Origin: Desulfonatronum sp.
GTDB taxonomy: Bacteria > Desulfobacterota > Desulfovibrionia > Desulfovibrionales > Desulfonatronaceae
Assembly: GCA_007127655.1 (NCBI GenBank)
Contig: SKYX01000051.1
Location: forward strand, 1 to 12,670
DNA length: 12,670 nt
Direction: 5' to 3'
Program-made: the position numbers and the translations under genes
The notes under the pieces: generated by a model
What the model was told of the DNA's origin: nothing
Seen by the model: only the letters and a program-made list of their open reading frames with translations
Databases searched by the model: none
Part shown: positions 1-6,445 of the stretch, piece by piece
How the letters are laid out: every line of letters begins with the position of its first letter
Position numbering within the stretch: the first letter of the stretch is position 1

Positions 1-369
1 GCCGTGGCCGAGGCGGAAACCGTTCACGCCCACGCCCACTTCAAGCTGATGGGCGGCATCGGCACCACCGAGGAAAATCTGAAGGAGGCACTTAGCGGCG
101 AAACTCACGAATTCACCAAGATGTACCCAGAGATGATCGCCGATGCCCAGGAGGAAGGCCAGAAGGCCGTGGAACGCGGCTTTCACTTCGCGAATGAAGT
201 GGAGAAGATTCACGCCGGACTCTACGAAAAGGCCCTCCAGGATCTGGGCAAGCAGGCCGAGACCGACGTCCATGTCTGTAGCGTCTGCGGCTACACGATT
301 GAAGGCGAAACTCCGGAGAAATGTCCGGTCTGCAACGCCGCGCAAAAGGCGTTCTTCAAGGTCGACTAG
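1..369 (+). CDS. Rubrerythrin, C-terminal part (5' end outside window)
   Basis: Rubrerythrin is a cytoplasmic non-heme iron protein of anaerobes that reduces hydrogen peroxide, taking electrons through a rubredoxin-like domain. The reading frame is already open at base 1, so the N-terminus lies upstream; the GTG at 4 is internal. About 122 residues are visible, against roughly 165-190 for the family. They include the second half of the ferritin-like diiron bundle, with Glu-x-x-His motifs in ETVH near the start and EKIH further on. A C-terminal rubredoxin-type knuckle pair follows: CSVC, then about a dozen residues, then CPVC, then the usual AFFKVD-like end. Stop is TAG at 367-369. The gene converges on the minus-strand AOR operon and is followed by a strong terminator. 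Identity is near certain; subtype cannot be judged without the N-terminus. Confidence 0.95.
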   Translation, partial: AVAEAETVHAHAHFKLMGGIGTTEENLKEALSGETHEFTKMYPEMIADAQEEGQKAVERGFHFANEVEKIHAGLYEKALQDLGKQAETDVHVCSVCGYTIEGETPEKCPVCNAAQKAFFKVD

Positions 370-421
370 CAGTCGAGTTTCATTCGCCCCCGTGGCACAC
401 GCCAAGCGACACGACTCGTAA

Positions 422-455
422 AAAAATCCCGGCTCCAAGCGGAGCCGGGATTTTT
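422..455. terminator. Bidirectional intrinsic terminator
   Basis: A perfect inverted repeat pairs 422-436 with 441-455: ten GC-rich pairs extended by five A-T pairs, around an AAGC loop. It has an A-run on the left (421-426) and a T-run on the right (451-455), so RNA read in either direction forms a GC-rich hairpin followed by U residues. It lies 52 nt after the rubrerythrin stop and 61 nt beyond the AOR stop on the other strand, where a terminator shared by two converging genes should be. The rest of 370-516 holds no gene that I can see. Confidence 0.9.
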
Positions 456-516
456 ATTGATCTCGTACGCTGGTTTTGCCGATAGACTGAATCATCCAAC
501 GCTCAGCGCTGAAAGC

Positions 517-2298
517 TTACGCCTCATCCTCTTCCTTTTCCTTGGGCGGAAGCGGAGCTCCCAGTTCCCGGATGGCCTTGGTGTAGGATCGGCGCAGGGC
601 TTCCAGATATTCGGGGTCCATTTTGCCGGCCCAGGTTTCCACTTCCAGGAATCGCTTCGCAATGGTGTTTTTTTCCGGCTCATACCCTGTGGCCAAGCGC
701 ATCCGCCAGCGCAGGCGCTGCATTTCCTCGGCGGCCTTGTCCATGTTCTCGGCCAGTTCGGGCAGGCCGACGACCTTCAGGCATTCGGCCAGAAGCGATT
801 TTTTGTAGACCCCCCGGGCAAAGAGGCAGGAGACCAGAGAGGTCAGCAGGACACGTTCCCGTTCATCCTCCACGAAATAGCGGGTGGCTTTTTCCGGGTC
901 CTTGTCGTGTTCTTTCTGATCGTAGCCATAGGCTCCGGTGTCCAGGTGGGAGTGACGGAAAGACAGGGCCTGGGAGGCGAAGAAGGTCTCTCCAGTGGCG
1001 TACCCGGCCATTTCCTGGCCCAGAACGCAGGCAAAGTCCTCGCCGCCATATTTCGCCGCGGCGTGAGCCACGCCCTTGGCCAGGTCCGCGTAGAATTCGT
1101 TCTTGGCGTGGCCCAGGCACCAGATGGCTTCCCTGTAGGCCGCGGTATTGCCGAAAACCAGCTCTTCCTCCACCTGTTCCTTGGCCAGGATGCCTTTCTG
1201 ATACGCTTCTGTGGCCCAGGCCAAAGCCACGCCGGTGCTCATGGCGTCCAGTCCCTCCTTTTCCACTTCGTCCATCAGGGCCAGACAGTCGGACGCATTC
1301 ATCACGCCGAGCATCGACCCCAGAGCGAAGATCAGTTCATAGTCGTAGGCCACCTGGCGAATCTGGAACCGGTGTTCGTCCTGGAACTGCTCCCGGAGCA
1401 TGCCCACGTGGATGCAGCCCACCGGGCAACCGGCGCAGGCGGTGTTACGGACCAGCAAATCCTTGGCAAAGGTTTCGCCGGAAATACCGTCCACTTCGGG
1501 ATCCGTGGTTTGGGTCAAGTTACGGATGGGCAGAGACTTGAGCGCGTTGAGCGGGGCCACGTTTCCGGGGGTACCCAGGTTGTGATACTTGCTCATCATT
1601 TCCGTATCGGTCATGTCGTCGTGGACTTTTTTGAACAGCTTGGCATAAGCCTTGGTGTCCGCGCCCGGCAATTCCTGGTCGCCATCCCCGGAGATCACCA
1701 GGGCCTTGACGTGCTTCACGCCCATGACCGACCCCGCGCCAAGCCGTCCGAAATGGCGGAAGGTGTCCACGTTGATGCAGGCGTAGGCGGACAAGGTTTC
1801 CCCGGCCGGGCCGATGCGCAGGATGCTGCGGTGGCCGGAAGCGCCAGGAAAGGCCCTGCGGATCACCCGGCCCGCGGTCAGGGCGTTGGCGCCCCAAAGG
1901 TAGTTGGCGTCCTTGGTCTCTATGATTTTTGCCCCTACATGCACGGCCACGGGCACCTCGGCCCGGCCGCGCAGCACAACAGCGTCGTATCCGGCAAAGC
2001 GCATGGCCAGGGCCAGCCGACCGCCAGCGTGGGATTCGGCATACTGGTCGTGATGGGGCGACTTGAATCCGCAGACGACCTTGGACATCAGCGGGAAATA
2101 GCCAGTCAGACAGCCGATGGCGAAGATCAAGGGCTGGTCCGGGTGGGACCAGGGTTCCTCAGGCAGGCCGTACGTTTCAAACAAGGCCGCTGCCAAGCCG
2201 CTGCCGCCGATGTGAACGTTCTTGTCGCCAAAGGAGATGATTTCGCCTTTGTCCCGGTCCAAGTGGACGATGCAGACGCGAAACGAGGTATCAGTCAT
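517..2298 (-). CDS. Aldehyde:ferredoxin oxidoreductase family protein (tungsten/molybdenum bis-pterin enzyme)
   Basis: This family oxidises aldehydes (or reduces acids) to or from ferredoxin, using a bis-pyranopterin W or Mo centre and one [4Fe-4S] cluster in the cytoplasm. The 593-aa product has family length. Visible hallmarks are the N-terminal pterin-binding region (GFKSP, then AESHAGG and AGYDAVVLRG near residues 77-111), the GRLGAGSVMGVKHVKAL segment (about 184-200), cluster ligands C288-x2-C291-x3-C295 with C491 as the fourth, and GLDAMSTG (about 349-356). The region around 440-460 is divergent from the best-known archaeal AORs, so the substrate is unknown. The start is the ATG ending at 2298: it has a complete AAGGAGGTG Shine-Dalgarno at 2305-2313. 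A longer frame reaching 2451 adds 51 residues that merely antisense-frame the ferredoxin gene. It overlaps the ferredoxin stop by 8 nt (ATGACTGA), implying translational coupling. Confidence 0.93.
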   Translation of the reverse strand: MTDTSFRVCIVHLDRDKGEIISFGDKNVHIGGSGLAAALFETYGLPEEPWSHPDQPLIFAIGCLTGYFPLMSKVVCGFKSPHHDQYAESHAGGRLALAMRFAGYDAVVLRGRAEVPVAVHVGAKIIETKDANYLWGANALTAGRVIRRAFPGASGHRSILRIGPAGETLSAYACINVDTFRHFGRLGAGSVMGVKHVKALVISGDGDQELPGADTKAYAKLFKKVHDDMTDTEMMSKYHNLGTPGNVAPLNALKSLPIRNLTQTTDPEVDGISGETFAKDLLVRNTACAGCPVGCIHVGMLREQFQDEHRFQIRQVAYDYELIFALGSMLGVMNASDCLALMDEVEKEGLDAMSTGVALAWATEAYQKGILAKEQVEEELVFGNTAAYREAIWCLGHAKNEFYADLAKGVAHAAAKYGGEDFACVLGQEMAGYATGETFFASQALSFRHSHLDTGAYGYDQKEHDKDPEKATRYFVEDERERVLLTSLVSCLFARGVYKKSLLAECLKVVGLPELAENMDKAAEEMQRLRWRMRLATGYEPEKNTIAKRFLEVETWAGKMDPEYLEALRRSYTKAIRELGAPLPPKEKEEDEA

Positions 2299-2725
2299 TG
2301 GCGCCACCTCCTTGACGGACATGTTCCTGTTTTTGGCGCATTTCCAGACAGTCGTGGGGACAGAACTCCACGCATCGGCCGCAATGAATGCACACGTACG
2401 GCTGTGTCTTCTCGTCCAGATAGACGGCGTCCACCGGACAGGCTGGGGCACATTTGCCGCACTGAATGCACAGCTTCATTTTTACAATCACACCGCCGCC
2501 TTTACGCTGGGAAAAAGCGCCGGTTGGACAAGCCTTGACGCAGGGAGCCGGGTCGCAAGCCAGACAGAGCCTGGCTTCAAAGCCGGTGGTAATGCCGCCG
2601 CTGGATTTGATCCGGATGCCGGCCATGCTCCAGGAGAGCTTCTTATGCACCTGCCGGGCGCAGGCCAAAGAGCAGGAGTGACAGCCGATGCATCGGTCCA
2701 TGCGTGATGCACGCAGAATCTTCAT
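2291..2725 (-). CDS. Four-cluster [4Fe-4S] ferredoxin, electron-transfer partner of AOR
   Basis: The 144-aa protein carries four ferredoxin cysteine groups in order: C12/C15/C18/C22, C54/C57/C62/C66, C86/C89/C92/C96 and C112/C115/C118/C122. This is the arrangement of HycB/CooF/DmsB-like electron-transfer subunits, predicting up to four [4Fe-4S] clusters. There is no signal peptide or twin-arginine motif, so it is cytoplasmic. It is the first gene of the operon and overlaps the AOR gene, so it most likely carries electrons to or from AOR. The start chosen is the ATG at 2725-2723, preceded by GAGG with 6-nt spacing. An in-frame TTG at 2737 would add four residues but overlaps that ribosome-binding site. 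A run of Gly and Asn-Asp at the C-terminus reflects the overlap with the next gene's Shine-Dalgarno. Confidence 0.92.
   Translation of the reverse strand: MKILRASRMDRCIGCHSCSLACARQVHKKLSWSMAGIRIKSSGGITTGFEARLCLACDPAPCVKACPTGAFSQRKGGGVIVKMKLCIQCGKCAPACPVDAVYLDEKTQPYVCIHCGRCVEFCPHDCLEMRQKQEHVRQGGGAND
2304..2313 (-). promoter_or_regulatory. Strong Shine-Dalgarno for the AOR gene
   Basis: On the minus strand this reads AAGGAGGTGG, a near-complete match to the 16S anti-Shine-Dalgarno. It sits about 6-8 nt before the ATG at 2298-2296. It lies inside the last codons of the ferredoxin gene and decides the AOR start. Confidence 0.85.
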
Positions 2726-2966
2726 CGTTTTCCTCAATGGTTGAAGGTTGAAAAATTGCAGGAGTAAGGACTCGAAAAAAAAATCAGATTAGCCTTTTTC
2801 CTCTCTGGGCGCAAAAACACTTTTGACCCCATTGGGGCGTCTGATGCGCGGCTTGGGCCAATAGGGGCCACCTGTCTCGTTGTAAAAAAAAACAATCGAC
2901 AATTCCTACGCCTTCCAGTAAACATTTAAAGCAATCAACTTTTTAGATCCACCTCCGAGGCTTTCC
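2726..2966. promoter_or_regulatory. Divergent intergenic control region between AOR operon and regulator/secretion operon
   Basis: This 241-nt non-coding stretch is AT-rich at both ends, with A-runs near 2775-2783 and 2884-2892, and has a G/C-rich core at 2825-2875. The core holds a short palindrome, CCCCATTGGGG (2827-2837), and further GGGCCA/GGGGCCA copies at 2855-2860 and 2864-2870 that could be operator half-sites. Both operons must start transcription here. GG-N10-GC spacing like a sigma-54 -24/-12 element occurs on both strands in the core (2833-2848 plus, 2845-2860 minus), but the matches are partial. I see no terminator and no small gene. Confidence 0.55.
2896..2924 (+). promoter_or_regulatory. 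Candidate sigma-70 promoter for the regulator/secretion operon
   Basis: TCGACA (2896-2901, five of six matches to TTGACA) is followed after 17 nt by TAAACA (2919-2924, three of six matches to TATAAT). It would give a leader of about 35 nt before the GTG start. The -10 is weak, so this is only a candidate. Confidence 0.3.
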
Positions 2967-4610
2967 GTGCCACAAAGCAGCCCCCCCATATCCAACCTCT
3001 CCCCGCGCCAACGGGAAATTCTCGAGCTTATCCGTCAAGGCAAGTCCAACAATGAAATTGCCTTTGAACTTGGCATCGGCCTGGGCACGGTGAAACAGCA
3101 TGTGGTGGCTCTGTTTCGAAAGCTCAAGGTGTCCAGGCGTACCATGGCTCTGTCCCGGGGGCACGAACAGGCTTCATTGCTCTCCCAGGCAATGTCCTTC
3201 AGTCCGTCAGAAATCATCCTCCAGCGCAGACCATGCATTGTGTTGAGCATGACCATGGAGGCCGTATCCCCTGAGGCACTGCGCACGATGAAAACAGCCA
3301 TGGCCATCGAGGCCCAGGAGACCAGTGATATTTTTCTGCCTTGGCGTGCGTCCGGGTGTGATGTCATCCTGGGTATTGAGCAGGCCACCGAGACGGCCCC
3401 CCTGCGTGCCCTGCAGATTGCTTGGCAAACGGCTCGCAAACTGGCCGACACATCCTCTGGCAATACATTGAAAGGCGGCCTTGCTGCCGGCTTGGCCGTG
3501 GCCAGCATGCACAGGCGTGGCGGATGGTCCGGGGAGGCCATTGCCAGCAGCGCCATTGTCCTTGCCCGGCAGCATGCCCAGGCTGCTGAACCGGGAACGC
3601 TTCATCTCGATGCCGCGGTCACGGACCTGCTTCGCCTCTGCGGAGCATACCTCAAGACCGGTGCTCCTCTTTTCCTGCCTTTAGATGCCCCGCAAGCCTT
3701 ACTGTGGCATGAATCCAGTGAAAGATTCCGGTTTTATGGGCGAGAGTCGGAACTCGATGACCTTCAGGACCTTTTGACCGAGAGTCCTCAGTTGCCAAGC
3801 CCGAAAATACACTCTGTTGGCGGTGAAGCGGGAATCGGTAAATCCCGTCTCTGCGCAGAATTCACGCAGATCTGCCGGAAAGCCGGCCATCCTGTTCGCC
3901 ATTTGCGATGCCTGCCCTCGATTGCACCCAGCCCATTCTGGGACGTTTATTCCGGACATGCCTGCACATGGGAGGCATTGCACAAGCCCCTTGCAAGCGA
4001 TGGGCATGAAATTCTCGTTGTTGATGATGCGCACTGGTTGACCGAGGAACAAAAAGAAGTGTGCATGGCTCTGCCTGCAACACGTTTGGTGATGTATCTT
4101 GCTCAAAGAAAGCAAACGGATGGGGCAACACGTCTCGTGCCTCCCCTGGGCACAGATGATATTGAGGAGTTCGCCATGAACGTGATTCCTGAAGATGCTG
4201 TACGTGGAGATGGCCGTTTGCCCGAGATTTCCCGGAGCATCGCCGCACTGGCCGGGGGCAATCCCCTTTATGCCCAGGAAATGGCCCGCAACCACCTGAC
4301 TGTGGCCTCGCTGGCCTCAGGGAACGGTCAGGCAAGAAAATATTTGCCGCTGAATCTGCTTTTACTTGTCACCGCGAATCTGGATCAGGCCGCCCTTGAT
4401 CGACGCATGTTGGGTGTAGTCGCATCAAAGCCGAAGGGGGTAATCCTGCAAGACTTGGTTCACGACTTGAGCGAGGATGAGCATTCCGTGAAGGCCAGCG
4501 TGGATGAGGCTGTCAAGGAAGGCGTCCTCTTTCTATCTGAAACGCGTCGCATCGGTTTTGTTCATCCGATGTTCCACAGTGTAATCCATTACCTTGGAAT
4601 GGAATCATGA
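2967..4610 (+). CDS. LuxR-type HTH regulator with cyclase-like and AAA/STAND ATPase domains
   Basis: The 547-aa protein is probably a transcriptional activator. Residues 10-65 are a typical LuxR/GerE helix-turn-helix (LSPRQREIL, NNEIAFELGIGLGTVKQH). Residues about 88-235 resemble a class III nucleotide cyclase fold without its catalytic residues: the first metal Asp is absent (VLSMTM), SGCD replaces the GD turn, and an AGLAVAS and pre-C-terminal AxPGTLHL pattern remain. Residues 255-540 are an AAA/STAND ATPase with Walker A GGEAGIGKS (285-293), Walker B ILVVDD (349-354) and a winged-helix-like end. MalT/LAL regulators usually carry the HTH at the C-terminus, so the order is reversed, and no TPR sensor follows. 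Start is GTG at 2967 with CGAGG 6 nt upstream. Its TGA overlaps the next ATG (ATGA, 4607-4610), so it is co-translated with the secretion genes it likely controls. HTH and ATPase calls are firm; the cyclase-like call is moderate. Confidence 0.82.
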   Translation: MPQSSPPISNLSPRQREILELIRQGKSNNEIAFELGIGLGTVKQHVVALFRKLKVSRRTMALSRGHEQASLLSQAMSFSPSEIILQRRPCIVLSMTMEAVSPEALRTMKTAMAIEAQETSDIFLPWRASGCDVILGIEQATETAPLRALQIAWQTARKLADTSSGNTLKGGLAAGLAVASMHRRGGWSGEAIASSAIVLARQHAQAAEPGTLHLDAAVTDLLRLCGAYLKTGAPLFLPLDAPQALLWHESSERFRFYGRESELDDLQDLLTESPQLPSPKIHSVGGEAGIGKSRLCAEFTQICRKAGHPVRHLRCLPSIAPSPFWDVYSGHACTWEALHKPLASDGHEILVVDDAHWLTEEQKEVCMALPATRLVMYLAQRKQTDGATRLVPPLGTDDIEEFAMNVIPEDAVRGDGRLPEISRSIAALAGGNPLYAQEMARNHLTVASLASGNGQARKYLPLNLLLLVTANLDQAALDRRMLGVVASKPKGVILQDLVHDLSEDEHSVKASVDEAVKEGVLFLSETRRIGFVHPMFHSVIHYLGMES

Positions 4611-6445
4611 CCCGTACGCATTTCCTGTCCCGTTCTTTTCTGCTGGCCCTTCTGCTGCTCCTTGTCACAGCTTGTGCAGCCAAGCGCGATGTCTATGACG
4701 TTCCCGAAATCCCCATGCCAATGACGTTTCTTCAAAAGCCATCCGTGGACGAGGAACTCTCGGACCTGCTTTCCGAAATTCCCCTGGAAGGCATCCTGCC
4801 CACGTGGTGGAGGGCTTTGGGCAACGAGGAATTGGACCGGTTGGTGGACATAGCTCTGGCTCGCAACCAGGACCTGCGGATCGCCTCGGCCCGCGTGGCC
4901 CATACCCAGGCCCGGTTTGGGCAGGCTGTTGGCGGCCAATGGCCCACTCTAAGCATCCCTGCCCGAGTCGGCGTGGAAGCCCCGAAGCAAGGCATGGGCG
5001 ACAACCCTCGTGGGACAGCGGTGGAAAGTCATAATATTTTCGAAGCCAGCATTCGCGGCGACTGGCGCTTTGACCTGTGGGGCGAACAACGGGCCTTGGC
5101 CGAAGCCGCGGAGTATCGAATGTGGAAAGCCACTTTTGACCATGACATCATCCAGATGAACCTGATTGCCGATGTCGCAACGGCCTACGCCGAATACCTC
5201 TCCCTGACGGACAGGTTGCGCATTGCCCGGGAAACGGAACGGGTCGTGGAGGAAATGCTGGAGTCGGTTGGGCGGCGTCTCAATCAGGGGGACGCCACCC
5301 GGCTGGACTATGAACAACAACGCTCCGCCGTCTACAGCGTGAAGGCCGTCATCCCGGAACTGGAGCTGCAGCGTGAAGAAATCCAGCATAGCTTATCCAG
5401 AATTGTCGGACTGATCCCGGCAGATTTTGAAACTTCCGGCGAAACCCTGGACAGCCTTGCCCTGCCTGCTGTGGTTCCCGGAGTTCCCTCCAGTTTGTTG
5501 CTCAGGCGTCCTGATATTCGTTCCGTCGAAGCCGATCTCCTGGCCGCGGACGCAGATATTGACGTGGCTCGGGCCAGGATTCTCCCTCCCCTGGATCTGA
5601 CGGCGCAAATCGGTTACGGGAGCCGCCATTTCTCCGAGTGGTTCATGCCCCACAGCCTGGCTTACAATGCCATTGCAAGCCTGACTGCAACGATTTTCGA
5701 CGGCGGTGTGCGCAAGGGGGAAGAAAAATACGCCAAAGCCCGCTTCGAAGAACTGGTCGAACTCTACGTTCGGACCCTTTATGATGCAACCCGCGAGGTG
5801 GAGGACGCCCTGGTTACCTTGCGTCGAACCCAGCAGCGCCTGGATGCCCTGGATATTGCCTGCGAAGCGTCCGCTTTGGCCCTGGAATACAGCCAAACCA
5901 TGTATGGATTGCAGGCCGCCGATTACCTGACCTTGTTGATTACCGAACGGACCCACCATCGCAACCTTGACGAACGTCTCCAGGTTCGCCTGGATCGGCA
6001 CAAGGGCTTGATTCGTCTCTTTCGGGCCCTTGGCGGAGGAGTGGAGGTCAGCGGTCCCTTGCCCGGCAAAGGCCAGCGTCCGGAGATTGATCTCCTTGCC
6101 GCAGGCGGGACGATTTTTGCGGAACAGCCATCAATGCTTGATGAATCCAATGTTGCCTGGGATGAGGAAGATGCTCTGGAAAGAGTTTGGGCCGTCGAAC
6201 TCAGCGGACTTTACGACCGGGCTGCAGCAACAGCCGCGGCGCGGGACTTGGGGCTCCATCAACCGGAGATCATGGCCGGACGCTTGCTCTATCCTGTGGA
6301 AAGCGGTGTTGAGCGAGCCGATGAGGAAAAACCTGTCATCTGGTATCGCCTCCGGCTGGCTCCCATGGAAAGCGAGGCAGAGGCCGAAGCCGTGTGTGAC
6401 GAACTGCAACAAGCAAAACGACGCTGTGAGGTGGTGAAGCCATGA
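4607..6445 (+). CDS. TolC/NodT-family outer-membrane efflux lipoprotein with C-terminal SPOR-like domain
   Basis: This is the outer-membrane channel of the type I secretion system encoded by the operon. The N-terminus is a lipoprotein signal: basic start, Leu-rich core, and lipobox LVTAC with the modified Cys at 23. The NodT/OMF hallmark WWRALGNEELDRLVDIAL-like segment (67-84) follows. Two OEP repeats span about 80-275 and 285-475; the second opens with the classic LLLRRPDIRSVEADL pattern (297-311). At 612 aa the protein is over 100 residues longer than usual OMFs. The excess includes residues about 525-611, which fit a SPOR fold: WAVELSGLYDRAAATAAARDL, then WYRLRLAPM, a helix, and a closing CEVV. 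SPOR domains bind peptidoglycan stripped of stem peptides. Translation is probably coupled to the regulator through the ATGA overlap, as the upstream Shine-Dalgarno is weak. Confidence 0.88.
   Translation: MTRTHFLSRSFLLALLLLLVTACAAKRDVYDVPEIPMPMTFLQKPSVDEELSDLLSEIPLEGILPTWWRALGNEELDRLVDIALARNQDLRIASARVAHTQARFGQAVGGQWPTLSIPARVGVEAPKQGMGDNPRGTAVESHNIFEASIRGDWRFDLWGEQRALAEAAEYRMWKATFDHDIIQMNLIADVATAYAEYLSLTDRLRIARETERVVEEMLESVGRRLNQGDATRLDYEQQRSAVYSVKAVIPELELQREEIQHSLSRIVGLIPADFETSGETLDSLALPAVVPGVPSSLLLRRPDIRSVEADLLAADADIDVARARILPPLDLTAQIGYGSRHFSEWFMPHSLAYNAIASLTATIFDGGVRKGEEKYAKARFEELVELYVRTLYDATREVEDALVTLRRTQQRLDALDIACEASALALEYSQTMYGLQAADYLTLLITERTHHRNLDERLQVRLDRHKGLIRLFRALGGGVEVSGPLPGKGQRPEIDLLAAGGTIFAEQPSMLDESNVAWDEEDALERVWAVELSGLYDRAAATAAARDLGLHQPEIMAGRLLYPVESGVERADEEKPVIWYRLRLAPMESEAEAEAVCDELQQAKRRCEVVKP

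Noticed and set aside
457..2538. Long plus-strand open frame (693 codons) opposite the AOR and ferredoxin genes
   Set aside because: It is the antisense frame of two well-recognised genes, has no family resemblance, and its product is rich in the Gly/Gln/His/Val residues typical of antisense frames of GC-rich genes.
2833..2860. Sigma-54 promoters on either strand
   Set aside because: The GG-N10-GC spacing is right but other consensus positions are missed, and no sigma-54 activator is in view; kept only as a remark on the intergenic region.
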